Source of the DNA: Deltaproteobacteria bacterium
GTDB taxonomy: Bacteria; Myxococcota_A; UBA9042; PHBI01; JACKFB01
DNA length: 64,000 bases
NCBI GenBank assembly: GCA_020632695.1
Contig: JACKFB010000021.1
Location: 4,240 to 68,239, forward strand
Direction of reading: 5' to 3'
Shown here: positions 37,238 to 46,767 of the stretch, in pieces
Position numbering within the stretch: position 1 is the first letter of the stretch
Layout of the letters: every line of letters starts with the position of its first letter
Made by a program: the position numbers and the translations under genes
The notes under the pieces: generated by a model
What the model was told of the DNA's origin: nothing
The model's input: the letters and a program-made list of their open reading frames with translations, nothing else
Database searches by the model: none

Positions 37238-38944
37238 TCAGAACTCCTCGGGTTTGCACTTGGGATCGACCTGCAGAAGCTTCTTGAGGGCGGTCTCGAG
37301 GCTGGCCAGATCGGTCACGGTCACCGGCACCGTCTGGCCGCCGCCCGCCAACGCGATCCGCGCGTTCTGCGGGAAGACGCCGCCGCCATCCCCGGCCGCC
37401 AGGTTGACCACGCTGGTGCGGATGGAGACCTCGGAGCCGTCGGGCCGCGACAGCGCGCCGTGGCCGTCGAGGTCCACGGTGCCCGGCACGTTCTGCACGG
37501 TCTGGTTGGGTCCCAGGCAGATGCCCTGCACGCAGCTCGCGCCGCCGCGACAGTCCGCCGTCGTGGCACAGCCCAGCCCGAAGGCCAGCCGCTTGGCCTG
37601 CACGGCCGGGTTGAAGAAGTCCGCCTCGCTCTGGAAGTCGCTCTCGCCACCGTCGGTGAAGAGCACGACGAAGTTGTCGCGGCAGTGGCGGAAGGGGTCG
37701 CGGCAGGCGCCCTCGACGCAGACGTAGCCGGTGGACTCGCAGTCGCTCGAGACGCCGCAGGGCTTGCCGTCGACCAGGACGAAGCGGCGGAAGTACTCGC
37801 CGGCGTAGAAGAGGCTCTTCCCCAGCGGGGTCTGGCCGGCGGCCCGCAGCTCGGGGTTGTCGTGCAGCACGCAGACCTCCTGGCCGTCGACGACGACGCA
37901 GGCGTTCAGCCCGCACTGGATGCCGCCCGAGCAGGACGGCGTCCCGGGGGCGGGGACGGGGTCCCGGGTCTCCTGGAAGTCCAGCCAGCGCTGCAGCTCG
38001 GCGGCGTTGCTCAGGGAGGCGCGCCGCGGGAAGGGCACGAAGATGGCCTCGCCCAGGTTCTTGCCGAACCAGCTCGCCTTCGAGGTGTCGTGCTCGCCGG
38101 CGTCGCCGGTCATCGTGCCCACGTGCTTGTACCAGCCGGTGTGGCAGTTGCCCGCGCCGTAGGTGGTCAGCTCCACCTGGGGGAAGCGCTGCAGCGCGTA
38201 CTGCACGCCCAGGTCCTTCGACTGCGCGAGCACCTCGGCGAAGGCCCGCTTGGACAGTGAGAAGAGGGTACGCGGCTCGCCGGGCGGCCCGTCGCACACC
38301 GGGAAGTCGTCCAGGCAGTTGATGGCGCTGGTCTCGCACTCCGGCGGGAACGACGCGGGGTCGAGCGGCGTGTGCATGGAGCTGGAGGTGTCGAAGACCA
38401 CCAGCACGTTCTGGCGCACGCGCTGGCACTCCCCCTCGTAGCAGGCCTTGCCCGAGCTGCAGGGCACCTCGCCCACGTAGGCCGTGCCCGCCTCGTTGCA
38501 GACGTGGGTGTGGACGGCGCCCTTGCAGCTCTGGACGCCCGGGGTGCAGATCGGCGTCTCGCAGGCGCCGCTGGCGGGGTTGCAGACGTCGAGGGTGGCG
38601 CAGGGATCGGGCTGCCAGAAGCCTCCGGAGAGCTGGCCGGGGGCCGTGGCGTTCGGCTTGGGGCAGATCTCGCGCTCGCCGTCGGCGTTGCAGCGCGCCA
38701 TGTCGAAGACGCAGTCGACGCACACGCGCGCGGTGGCCTCGCAGCGCTGGTCGCCCAGGCAGGCGAGGGAGCCGAAGGCCGGGTCGCAGGCCACCAGGGG
38801 GACACCGCCGTCGGCGACGTCGAGGGCGGCGGTGTCGACGTCGGAGCCGGCGTCGGGCGAGACGTCGGGCGAGACGACCAGCGGCGTCTCGCAGGCGGCG
38901 AGCAGCAGGAGCGCGCTGGTCAGGAGGAGGCGGGTCGGAGACAA
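37238..38944 (-). CDS. vWA-like Cys-rich lipoprotein
   Basis: A lipoprotein signal (LLLTSALLLLAAC) is followed by an Asp-rich linker and an EGF-like Cys-rich region. A von Willebrand A-like domain follows, with the MIDAS motif D-x-S-x-S (FDTSSSM near 185) and LFTDGGESDFQSE further on. Cys-rich loops such as CGVSSDCESTGYVCVEGAC interrupt it. It is probably a surface protein for adhesion or complex assembly; the family is frequent in Myxococcota. TTG 38944 is chosen because it begins the signal peptide; ATG 39085 in the same frame would add 47 residues ahead of it. Confidence 0.7.
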   Translation of the reverse strand: MSPTRLLLTSALLLLAACETPLVVSPDVSPDAGSDVDTAALDVADGGVPLVACDPAFGSLACLGDQRCEATARVCVDCVFDMARCNADGEREICPKPNATAPGQLSGGFWQPDPCATLDVCNPASGACETPICTPGVQSCKGAVHTHVCNEAGTAYVGEVPCSSGKACYEGECQRVRQNVLVVFDTSSSMHTPLDPASFPPECETSAINCLDDFPVCDGPPGEPRTLFSLSKRAFAEVLAQSKDLGVQYALQRFPQVELTTYGAGNCHTGWYKHVGTMTGDAGEHDTSKASWFGKNLGEAIFVPFPRRASLSNAAELQRWLDFQETRDPVPAPGTPSCSGGIQCGLNACVVVDGQEVCVLHDNPELRAAGQTPLGKSLFYAGEYFRRFVLVDGKPCGVSSDCESTGYVCVEGACRDPFRHCRDNFVVLFTDGGESDFQSEADFFNPAVQAKRLAFGLGCATTADCRGGASCVQGICLGPNQTVQNVPGTVDLDGHGALSRPDGSEVSIRTSVVNLAAGDGGGVFPQNARIALAGGGQTVPVTVTDLASLETALKKLLQVDPKCKPEEF

Positions 38945-39072
38945 GGCGGGCGTCCGGGGCGGGGGGAGGATGTGGGCGGCGCTGGAGTAGCAGGGTCGGG
39001 CCGGCGCGGGCGCACCGATGGCCGATGGGGACCGGGACGCGGACGGCTCGCGAGGGGCGGCGCGCTCGGCGC

Positions 39073-39789
39073 TCAGGGGAGCCATGGGGCGATGTCGAGG
39101 GAGGCGCCGGCGTGCTCCGCGCTGACGCTCCCCTCGAAGCGCACGAAGCCGCGGGCGGCGCGCTCGGGGGGCGTGTGTTCGGAGGCGTCGGAGCCGATGG
39201 CGGCGTGCAGCATGTCGGTGTCGACCATCCCGGGGGCGATGGCCACGCTGACGATGCCGCGCTCACCGTAGTCGGCGTGCAGCACCTTGGCGAGGCCCTC
39301 GACCGCGTGCTTGGAGGCGCAGTAGGCGCCGTAGTTGGGGAGCGCGAAGCGGCCCAGGCCGCTGGTGAGCCAGAGCACAACGCCGCGACCGCGCGCCAGC
39401 ATTCCAGGCACGACGGCCCGGACGACGGCGTGCTGCGCGTCCACGTTGATGCGCATGACCTCCGCGAAGGTCTCGGTCGGCGTGTCGAGCAGCGGCTGCA
39501 TCGGCCCCAGGATACCTGCGCAGAGGATCAGCGTGCCGACGCCGCCGACCCGCTCCCCCGCGTCCGCCAGGCGCTGGCCCAGCGCGGCCTCACGCAGATC
39601 GCCGAAGGCAGCCTCGACCGCGGGACACCCGAGCGAGCGCACCTCCGCGGCCACCTCCAGCGCGTCGGCCTCGCGCCGCCCGTGCACCACCAGCGGGCGC
39701 CCCGCCTCGGCAAACGCCCGAGCCAGCGCCCGCCCCAACCCGCGGTGGGTCCCCGTGATGAGGACCGCCCTGCCATCCATCTCGCCCAT
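39073..39789 (-). CDS. Short-chain dehydrogenase/reductase
   Basis: This protein of about 238 residues has the Rossmann motif TGTHRGLG, an N/C-AG site (LCAGILG), catalytic Ser in LTSGLGRF and Tyr-x3-Lys in YCASK. The C-terminal substrate loop begins PGMVDTDML. It is a cytoplasmic NAD(P)H oxidoreductase of unknown substrate. Starts at 39801, 39789 and 39780 are all possible; 39789 was taken. The gene diverges from the Ser-Asp repeat lipoprotein with about 100 bp between. Confidence 0.88.
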   Translation of the reverse strand: MGEMDGRAVLITGTHRGLGRALARAFAEAGRPLVVHGRREADALEVAAEVRSLGCPAVEAAFGDLREAALGQRLADAGERVGGVGTLILCAGILGPMQPLLDTPTETFAEVMRINVDAQHAVVRAVVPGMLARGRGVVLWLTSGLGRFALPNYGAYCASKHAVEGLAKVLHADYGERGIVSVAIAPGMVDTDMLHAAIGSDASEHTPPERAARGFVRFEGSVSAEHAGASLDIAPWLP

Positions 39790-39888
39790 CCCCCGGTCCA
39801 TAGCACGCCGAGCCCCGCGCACGAAGCCTCCGAACAACCTCGCAGCGAGCGCTACAGCCAGCGCCCACCGCGACCGTATCCCCCCACG

Positions 39889-41238
39889 ATGACCGCCACC
39901 CGCATCACATCCCTCCTCTGCGCCCTCACCCTCGCCGCCTGCGTGGACTCCGCAATCACAGGCACCCTCCCGCCCCTCGACGCAGCCACCGACACAACCA
40001 GCGACCCCGGCCCGGACACGGACACGGCCCCGGACACGGACACGGCCCCGGACACGGCCCCGGACTCGGACTCGGCCCCGGACTCGGACTCGGACTCGGC
40101 CCCGGACTCGGACTCGGCCCCGGACTCGGACTCGGACTCGGTCACGGCCCCGGACTCGGACTCGGACTCGGACTCGGACACCGCGACCGACACCGCGACC
40201 GACACCGACACCGCGACCGACACCGCGACCGACACCGCGACCGACACCGCGACCGACACCGACACCGCGACCGACACCGACACCGACCCCGACACCGACA
40301 CCGACACCGCGACCGACACCGACACCGCGACCTGCACCTCCGCTGCGGACTGCGCCGACGACTCCCCGTGCACCGTGGACTCGTGCGTGGCGGGCACCTG
40401 CACCCACGCGTCGGTCCCGGGCTGCTGCGTCGCGCCGCTCGACTGCGACGACGGCAACGACTGCACCAGCGACTCCTGCCTCCTGATCACCACCTTCGGC
40501 ATCTGCCAGCACGCGCCGCTGGTGGCTCCGGGCTGCTGCTCCCAGCTCGCCGACTGCGCCGCGGTCGCCTGCCAGGAGGTGGTCTGCCAGACCTCGCAGT
40601 GTCTCTACTCGGCCACCGACAACCCGGAATGCTGCACCGTCGACGCCGACTGCGACAACGGGAGCCTGTGCACCCAGGACGCGTGCGTGGAGGGCACCTG
40701 CTCGCACGTGCCCACTGGCGACCCGTCGTGCTGCAAGACGGTGGCCTGGCTGCTCGAGGACTTCTCCGCCGAGGATCCCCTGATCTACGACGACGGCAGC
40801 TCGTCGCGCTGGCAGCGCGTGGAGGGGTTCGCCACCAGCCCGCCCTGGGCGCTCTACTTCGGTGACCCCGACACCAGCAGCTACGACACCGGCCAGCGCA
40901 CCTTCGGCACCGCCCAGCTACGCACCATCGACGTGCCCTTCGGAAACGCCTGGCCGACCTTGCGCTTTCGCGTGTGGGCCGACATCGAGCACGCACCCGG
41001 CCGGGACGACCTCAACGTGCGCCTGCTCGTCGGCAACAGCGCCTTCGAGGTCTGGAACAAGTCCAAGCTCACCCTCGAGCAGTACGGCGTCTGGAACGAC
41101 GTCGCCGTCTCGCTGCCCCTCGCCGTCCAGGGCCAGGAGGTGCGCGTGCAGTTCAACTTCGACTCCATCGACGCCGAGGACAACGCCGGGCAGGGTGTCT
41201 TCATCGACGACGTGGAGCTCGGCAACATCTGCCCCTGA
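39889..41238 (+). CDS. Lipoprotein with Ser-Asp/Asp-Thr stalk, Cys-rich modules and C-terminal beta domain
   Basis: This 449-residue protein has a signal peptide with lipobox TLAAC. A low-complexity acidic stalk spans about 38-148, first of PDTDTA and PDSDSDS units and then of TATDTDTA units. Next come four Cys modules of the DDGNDCTSDSC type (about 148-280). A C-terminal domain of about 165 residues starts AWLLEDFSAEDPL and ends GVFIDDVEL, resembling jelly-roll domains of proprotein or carbohydrate-binding type. The stalk should hold the Cys and jelly-roll parts away from the cell, like Sdr proteins. The role is unknown. Confidence 0.75.
   Translation: MTATRITSLLCALTLAACVDSAITGTLPPLDAATDTTSDPGPDTDTAPDTDTAPDTAPDSDSAPDSDSDSAPDSDSAPDSDSDSVTAPDSDSDSDSDTATDTATDTDTATDTATDTATDTATDTDTATDTDTDPDTDTDTATDTDTATCTSAADCADDSPCTVDSCVAGTCTHASVPGCCVAPLDCDDGNDCTSDSCLLITTFGICQHAPLVAPGCCSQLADCAAVACQEVVCQTSQCLYSATDNPECCTVDADCDNGSLCTQDACVEGTCSHVPTGDPSCCKTVAWLLEDFSAEDPLIYDDGSSSRWQRVEGFATSPPWALYFGDPDTSSYDTGQRTFGTAQLRTIDVPFGNAWPTLRFRVWADIEHAPGRDDLNVRLLVGNSAFEVWNKSKLTLEQYGVWNDVAVSLPLAVQGQEVRVQFNFDSIDAEDNAGQGVFIDDVELGNICP
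40003..40332. repeat. Hexanucleotide repeat tract encoding the acidic stalk
   Basis: The tract is made of GACACG, GACTCG, GCCCCG, GACACC and GCGACC units. Two zones are clear: a GACTCG/GCCCCG zone to about 40175, and then a GACACC/GCGACC zone. Unlike the tract at 17096, it keeps one frame throughout. Confidence 0.9.
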
Positions 41239-41243
41239 CACCC

Positions 41244-42245
41244 TCAGGTGAGGGCGGCCCACAGCGCCTCGGCGTCCAGCCGCGGTGAGCCCGCCCCGGC
41301 GGCCTCGGCGGCGTGGATCCGCTCCACGATGCGGCGATTGAGCGGCGCGTCGACCCCCAGCCGCGACGCCAGGGCCACGATCTCGCCGTTGAGTTGCTCG
41401 ACCTCGGTGAGGCGCCCGCGTTCGAGGTCCTCCCACATCGAGGAGCGCGCCTCGGGGTCCACCTTCATCTGGGCGCGCGTGACGATGCGCACCAGCCAGG
41501 TCGGCAGCCTCAGCACCGTCGGCATCCAGCCGATGGGCACCCCCCTCAGCGCCGCCGGCGCGATCCCCGCCACCTTCAGCACGGCCAGCGCCTCCTCGAT
41601 GACCGCCGCGACCAGCCGCCGAAAGCCGGGCGCCCGCAGCAGCTCCACCGTGGGCGCCCCCGAGAGCGCGCTCACCGCGTTGTTCAGGTTCAGCATCAGC
41701 TTGGTCCACTGCAGCGGCTCGAGCGCCTCGTGCAGCTCGATCTCCAACCCCGCCGCACGCAGCACCCCGGCGAGGCGGCGCGCGCCGGGCCGCGCCTCGA
41801 GCTGGATGGGCCCCGACATGCCGCGGAAGAACACGCCCTCGCCCTTCGAGACGACGTTGAAGCCCACCACCCCCGCGACCACCCGCTCCCCCAGCCGCGC
41901 CCGCAGGCGCTCGGCGTTGTGCATGCCGTTCTGCAGGCTGACCACGCAGGCGTCCGCCCGCAGGACCCCCGCCAGCTCGCCGGCCACCTCGGCGGTCTGC
42001 GCGCACTTCACGCACACCAGCACCGCGTCGCAGTCGCCCAGCGCGGCGGCGTCGGTCTCGAAGCGTACCCGCGCGGCCGGCGCCACGTGCTCGCGGCCCA
42101 TGTCGACGGCGCGCAGATCGTGGGCGGCTATCTCCTGCCGGATGCGCTCGCGGCCCACCAGCACCACCTCGGCCACGTCCGCGGCGGCGAGGCGCCCGCC
42201 CACGTAGCACCCGATCGAGCCGGCGCCCATCACCCCGATGCGCAT
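41244..42245 (-). CDS. Ketopantoate-reductase-like protein (ApbA/PanE family)
   Basis: This 333-residue NAD(P)H-dependent reductase has an N-terminal dinucleotide motif GAGSIGCYVGG at the start, CVKCAQT and SLQNGMHN substrate-side motifs, and the catalytic Lys in WTKLMLNLNN. It may make pantoate for coenzyme A, but paralogues in this family act on other keto acids. ATG 42245 directly starts the Rossmann strand; a GTG at 42317 would add 24 Gly/Ala-rich residues. It follows the TPR gene on the minus strand with a short gap and converges with the Ser-Asp lipoprotein gene. Confidence 0.87.
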   Translation of the reverse strand: MRIGVMGAGSIGCYVGGRLAAADVAEVVLVGRERIRQEIAAHDLRAVDMGREHVAPAARVRFETDAAALGDCDAVLVCVKCAQTAEVAGELAGVLRADACVVSLQNGMHNAERLRARLGERVVAGVVGFNVVSKGEGVFFRGMSGPIQLEARPGARRLAGVLRAAGLEIELHEALEPLQWTKLMLNLNNAVSALSGAPTVELLRAPGFRRLVAAVIEEALAVLKVAGIAPAALRGVPIGWMPTVLRLPTWLVRIVTRAQMKVDPEARSSMWEDLERGRLTEVEQLNGEIVALASRLGVDAPLNRRIVERIHAAEAAGAGSPRLDAEALWAALT

Positions 42246-42321
42246 CCGCCCCGCGCCAGCCGCCGGCGCCTGCCCGCCTCCGCCGGCATCGCCCGCGTCG
42301 CTCGGTCGCCGGCTCACCCCC

Positions 42322-44031
42322 TCAGCCGCCGGCGACCAGGTCGCCCACGTAGACGCGGGCCTCCGACTGCAGCCGCTCGAAGTCGGTGGTGTTCACCATC
42401 ACCCGCAGCCCGTCCAGCGTGGACTCCATCGGGGTCACGTAGGGCGACTGGAGGCGATAGAAGATCTCGCGCGCGATCGACAGGGCCTTCACCGAGGCCG
42501 GGTACTCGGCCAGCTCGCGATGCACCAGCCCGAGCTGCGCCTGGGTGACCGCGATGCCGGGCACGTCGCCGAGCTGCTCCTCGATCTCGAGCGCTCGCGA
42601 GTAGGCGTCCAACGCGCTCTCGTACTGGCCCTGCCGCAAGTCCAGGTTGCCCAGCTCGTGGTAGCCGGCGGCCAGACCGGAGAGATCCGACAGCTCCTCC
42701 TTGATCGCGAGGCTCTGGGAGAGCAGCTCCCGCGCCTCGGGGAACATCTCCTTGCGCTGATGCAGGCGCGCCTGATGGTGCAGGCTGCGGCACAGCGCGA
42801 AGCGGTCGCCGTTGCGCCGCTCGATCTCCGCGGCCCGCTCGTAGAGCAGCAGCGCCTCGCGCAGCTCGTTGCGCTCCTCGAGGATGATGCCGATGCGCCG
42901 GTAGCCCGAGGCCAGCCGCAGCTCGTCGCCGGCCTCCTCGTCGTGGCGCATCGCCCGATCGAAGAAGCTGAACGCGCCGTCCAGATCGCCGTGCACGAAG
43001 CGCAGCCGCCCGATCATGTTGAGGGTGTCGGAGACGCCCGGGTCGTCGCCGATGTGCTCGTAGACGGCCAGGGCCTGCTCGTACCACTCGAGCGCCACGC
43101 TGTGGTCGAAGCGGATCTCGCTGGCCGAGCCCAGCAGCACGTAGCACTCGGCGGTGGCCGGCCCGTTGTGCGAACCCCGGAAGCGCTTGGCGGCGCGAGC
43201 CAGCTCCTGGCGCGCGTGCTCGGACTTGCGCTGGTCCAGCAGCAGGCGACAGGCGTCGATGATCGCCGCGCCCTCCTCGTCGCCCGCGGCCAGCGTGCGA
43301 CCCCAGCGCCGGCCGGCCGGAGGCGCTGCCGCCGCGATGTAGGGCGGGACCTCGTCGCCCGCGTTGAAGGGGGCTCCGGCCCAGGGCGCCAGGCCGTAGG
43401 TGTCGCCGGTGATCTCGTAGTCGTTGATCTGGATGTTGCCGAAGATCGACTCCACCCCGCCGCCGGCGCGCTCGATGGCGCTCTGCAGCCCTCGGACGCC
43501 GCCGCCCGACGCGGCCACGGCGCCCCCCCGGTTGGCGGGTGACGCCCCGGACACCGCCGGCACGAAGCGCGAGGCGGCGTCCTGGACCGGCCACCCTACG
43601 AAGAGGTCGCGGCTGCGCCAGAGCTGCGGCGCCCCCCGGCTGAGGTCCTTGATCTCGTCGATGGTGAGCAGCAGCACCATCAGGTAGGGCGCCATCACGT
43701 ACTTGCGCCCGGCGACGTTGATCAGCTCGATGAAGCGCTCGAGCACGGCGCCGTCGCGCCCGCGTGGCAGCCCGTAGGCGAGGAAGCAGGGCCCGCGCGC
43801 CTCGCTGGCGTGCATGACGTAGCCGAGCAGATCGGGCGGGTCCAGCTCCGACGCGGGCAGCGACTTCCAGGGGAAGGGCGCCGGCGTGCGGATGAGCGTC
43901 TCGCGGGCGTGGTCGACCTCGCGAGGGCCGGTGCAGCGCACGGCGATGAAGCCGCGGACGCGCTGGGCATGCGCGGCCGCCAGTGCCTGCACGATCTCCT
44001 GGACGACCTCTTCGGGGGTGGGCTCGCTCAT
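42322..44031 (-). CDS. TPR protein with STAND-like N-terminal domain
   Basis: This 569-residue cytoplasmic protein has an N-terminal domain of about 145 residues ending in MVLLLTIDEIKDLSRGAPQL then WRSRDLFVGWP. The pattern resembles the lWLt-e-APdlwsWRs end of STAND-type NTPase domains in bacterial TPR proteins, but no Walker A motif is present. After a 130-residue linker come about seven TPR units (280-540), for example NMIGRLRFVHGDLDGAFSFF. It is likely a scaffold or sensor. ATG 44031 is preceded by GGAGC. An upstream in-frame start to 44058 is less likely. Confidence 0.65.
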   Translation of the reverse strand: MSEPTPEEVVQEIVQALAAAHAQRVRGFIAVRCTGPREVDHARETLIRTPAPFPWKSLPASELDPPDLLGYVMHASEARGPCFLAYGLPRGRDGAVLERFIELINVAGRKYVMAPYLMVLLLTIDEIKDLSRGAPQLWRSRDLFVGWPVQDAASRFVPAVSGASPANRGGAVAASGGGVRGLQSAIERAGGGVESIFGNIQINDYEITGDTYGLAPWAGAPFNAGDEVPPYIAAAAPPAGRRWGRTLAAGDEEGAAIIDACRLLLDQRKSEHARQELARAAKRFRGSHNGPATAECYVLLGSASEIRFDHSVALEWYEQALAVYEHIGDDPGVSDTLNMIGRLRFVHGDLDGAFSFFDRAMRHDEEAGDELRLASGYRRIGIILEERNELREALLLYERAAEIERRNGDRFALCRSLHHQARLHQRKEMFPEARELLSQSLAIKEELSDLSGLAAGYHELGNLDLRQGQYESALDAYSRALEIEEQLGDVPGIAVTQAQLGLVHRELAEYPASVKALSIAREIFYRLQSPYVTPMESTLDGLRVMVNTTDFERLQSEARVYVGDLVAGG

Positions 44032-44217
44032 GACCGCTCCGATCCTCGTTCCACACACCGTAGCGTAGGCCGCGCGCCGCTGCCATCGCCCGAGCGACCG
44101 CGGGCTGGCGGCCCCCGGAGGTCCGCGCTAGCATCGCCGCTCCGGCCGACGCCACGCGTCCGGTTCCATCGGCGCAGCCTGACGCGAGGTCGGTCCCGAG
44201 CACCCCCGGGGGACGCC

Positions 44218-45795
44218 ATGCTCGATGTCTATCTGCTCCACGTCGGCTTCGAGATCTCGCTCGCCTATCGCTGCCTCGAAGGCTACGCGCGCCGCGATCC
44301 CCGCATCGACGCCGAGGTGCGCTTCTTCCGGCGCGAGCTCCGCATGGAGCAGTTCATGGCCACGGGGCTGCGGGTCAACGACTTCGCCCCCTTCTCGGAG
44401 AGCGAGCGCGCCCTGGCCGAGCTGCGCGAGCGCCGCCCCGCCGTGCTGGGGGTGTCGTGCTACATCTGGAACTCCACGGCGATGCTGACCTTCTGCCAGC
44501 GCGCCAAGGCGCTGGTGCCCGACCTGCTCGTGGTCGCCGGCGGGCCCGACGTCGGCAACCGCCCCGAGGACGTGCTGCAGCGGTGGCCGGCCGTGGACGT
44601 GGTCGTCCAGGGCGAGGCGGAGGAGACCTTCGCCGAGCTGCTGCGCCTGATGCTCGACGGCCGGCGGGACGCCCTGGCGGGCCTGGCCGGCACGACCACC
44701 CGAGGCGAGGACGGCGCCCTGGTCCGCGGCCCCTGGCGCCCCCCGCTGGAGAACCTGGACCTCATCCCCTCGCCCTACGACGACGAGCTGGACCGCGAGG
44801 ACCCGGCGCTGTCGCGCTACGATCGCTCGGTGGTCTACGAGACCCTGCGCGGCTGCGTCTTCGACTGCGCGTTCTGCCTCTACGGCCAGACCCGCCACCG
44901 CAAGTTCGACGACCAGCGCGTCATCCGGGATCTCAGCCGCCTGGTCAGCGCCGGCTACGACGTGCAGGTGGTCGACCCCATCTTCGGCCTCAACAAGAAG
45001 CGCACCAAGGTGATCCTCGAGGCGCTGGCCGCGCTCGAGGCGCCGGGCGGGCTGCGCATCGAGAGCTACGCCGAGCTGCTGGACCGCGAGACCGCCGAAC
45101 TCTACAAGCGCGCGAACGTCAAGCAGATCGGCCTGGGGCTCCAGACCATCGAGGAGGAGTCCCTCCAGGAGATGGACCGCCGCTTCAAGCTGGAGCGCTT
45201 CCAGGAGAACCTGGCGCACCTCGACGACCTGGAGCTCGAGTACTACGTCGACGTCATCTACGGCCTGCCCAAGTCGGACTACCAGGGCTTCCGCCGCACC
45301 ATCGACTTCGTGCTGGGCAGCTTCCCCCACGCCGACATCGAGATCTACCGCCTGCTGGCGCTGCCGGGCACCCGCTACCACGCCGAGGCCGACAAGTACG
45401 GGCTGGCCTTCTCGCCCGAGCCGCCCTACGAGACCTACGGCTGCGAGACCTTCTCCTACGAAGACATCATGCGCGCCCACCGGGTGGCCCACGTCTACAA
45501 GATGCTGCGGGGCGGCCTGCGCCAGGTGTGGCGCCTGTCCGCGGTGTGGAAGCGCCACTACGACGGCAGCGCAGTGGCCTTCCTGGAGGACTTCGCCGAC
45601 TGGCTCGAGCAGTCGCGCGTCCTGGACTTCCTGTCCACCCACGCCCTGACCGAGACCAGCTTCCTGCTCAACAGCAAGCTCGCCGAGTTCCTCGAGGCCC
45701 GAGGCTACGCCCGCGTCGAGGACGAGCCATCATCGGGCGCACCGACACCGCCCGAGCCCGCCGACCGCCGCTCCCAGCCGGGCGTCATCGCGTGA
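44218..45795 (+). CDS. Cobalamin-binding-type radical SAM protein
   Basis: This 525-residue protein has an N-terminal B12-binding-like Rossmann domain (about 1-160, with VLGVSCYIWNS and VVAGGPDVGNRPEDVL). The radical SAM cluster motif is C213-x3-C217-x2-C220 (GCVFDCAFC). The Elp3/MiaB-type barrel strands IGLGLQTIEEESL and DVIYGLPKSD follow, then a C-terminal helical domain (DUF4080-like in layout). Such enzymes often methylate or rearrange unactivated carbons; the substrate is unknown. The DxHxxG lower-ligand motif is not seen. ATG 44218 gives the expected N-terminus. It is divergent from the TPR gene. Confidence 0.85.
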   Translation: MLDVYLLHVGFEISLAYRCLEGYARRDPRIDAEVRFFRRELRMEQFMATGLRVNDFAPFSESERALAELRERRPAVLGVSCYIWNSTAMLTFCQRAKALVPDLLVVAGGPDVGNRPEDVLQRWPAVDVVVQGEAEETFAELLRLMLDGRRDALAGLAGTTTRGEDGALVRGPWRPPLENLDLIPSPYDDELDREDPALSRYDRSVVYETLRGCVFDCAFCLYGQTRHRKFDDQRVIRDLSRLVSAGYDVQVVDPIFGLNKKRTKVILEALAALEAPGGLRIESYAELLDRETAELYKRANVKQIGLGLQTIEEESLQEMDRRFKLERFQENLAHLDDLELEYYVDVIYGLPKSDYQGFRRTIDFVLGSFPHADIEIYRLLALPGTRYHAEADKYGLAFSPEPPYETYGCETFSYEDIMRAHRVAHVYKMLRGGLRQVWRLSAVWKRHYDGSAVAFLEDFADWLEQSRVLDFLSTHALTETSFLLNSKLAEFLEARGYARVEDEPSSGAPTPPEPADRRSQPGVIA

Positions 45796-46143
45796 GGCCC
45801 TCCCCGGCGCGATGAGCGCCCCCTTCCCCGCGCCATGGAATGGTGCCATCGCCACGATGACTCGCCCAACGCTGCGTCTGCTTTGAACCGGTCTGCGCTT
45901 CGAGGGCCTGGACGAGGCCCCCGCTTCGATGGGGTCCACGCGCATCCTCGGAGGGAGACACCCTTCGAGGACACCCTGCCGCGTCTTCGAAGAGAGGGAT
46001 TTGCCCCCGAGCACGCCCCTCCAGCGTCTTCGGAGCGCATCACCCCCTGCGGGCAACTCGACGACCAGCGGCTCGGGCCGCGAGGCCGGGCGAAGACGCG
46101 GCTCCCCCGCCCGGGCGCGCCGCCGTCGCGGGCGGCCACAGCG
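45796..46143. other. Intergenic region without a recognised gene
   Basis: These 348 bases lie between the convergent radical SAM and MlaC-like genes. They contain several TCTTCG/CTTCGA-like motifs but no clear repeat, hairpin with T tract, or credible coding frame. Confidence 0.5.
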
Positions 46144-46767
46144 TCAGCGGTCGTCGGGCGTCGCTTTAGCGATGGCGCGCTCCAAGTCCTCCATCAGACC
46201 GTCGAAACCGCGCGTCCGAATCGACTTCCTGAAGCTGGAGCGATAGTTACGCATGACGCTGACATCACCGAGATACACGTCGACGATTCGGGGACCATCA
46301 CCGCTATCGGCCAGAACCAGCCCCAACTCGTCCGCGCTTCCTTCGGCGTGCTCGAGTCGAGCGCGGACGATCACCGCTGCGCCTCGGGGCGAGGCCTCCC
46401 CCACGAGGAGCTGCAGCGGCCCGCACCGCTTCAACCGACCGAGGTAGCGTGCACGCATCAGGCGCTTGAATGCGTGTGAAAACCGGTCTCGCTGTTGGAC
46501 GCTGAGCCGCTCCCAGTCCGCGCCAAGAGCTCCCCGCGACGCTGCGGCGAGGTCGCTCGTTGGCTCGAGCGCGATCTCCGCAGCCCGCGCCGAGCCCGTT
46601 GCGCCCGTGCAAGCCTTCTCGACGCGCCCTGCGATGTCGCGCGCCGCTGCCTTGGCGAGTTCCACGTCGGGCGCCGGCCGCCGGGGGTTGCCCGCCAACA
46701 CCGGCCCCCCCGCCAGCATCACCCACGCGCACGCCGCGACCGCGCGAGAGCAGGCGTGTCCTACCAA
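46144..46767 (-). CDS. MlaC/Ttg2D-like lipid-binding protein
   Basis: This 207-residue protein has a signal peptide (VAACAWVMLAGGPVLA) and the MlaC pattern SHAFKRLMRARYLGRL, then VMRNYRSSFRKSI and GFDGLMEDLERA at the C-terminus. MlaC carries phospholipids across the periplasm between inner-membrane MlaFEDB and the outer membrane; those partners are not in the window. TTG 46767 is chosen because it starts the signal peptide and overlaps the upstream TAG by seven bases; the in-frame ATG 46836 would lie well inside the upstream gene. Start confidence is moderate. Confidence 0.7.
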   Translation of the reverse strand: MVGHACSRAVAACAWVMLAGGPVLAGNPRRPAPDVELAKAAARDIAGRVEKACTGATGSARAAEIALEPTSDLAAASRGALGADWERLSVQQRDRFSHAFKRLMRARYLGRLKRCGPLQLLVGEASPRGAAVIVRARLEHAEGSADELGLVLADSGDGPRIVDVYLGDVSVMRNYRSSFRKSIRTRGFDGLMEDLERAIAKATPDDR

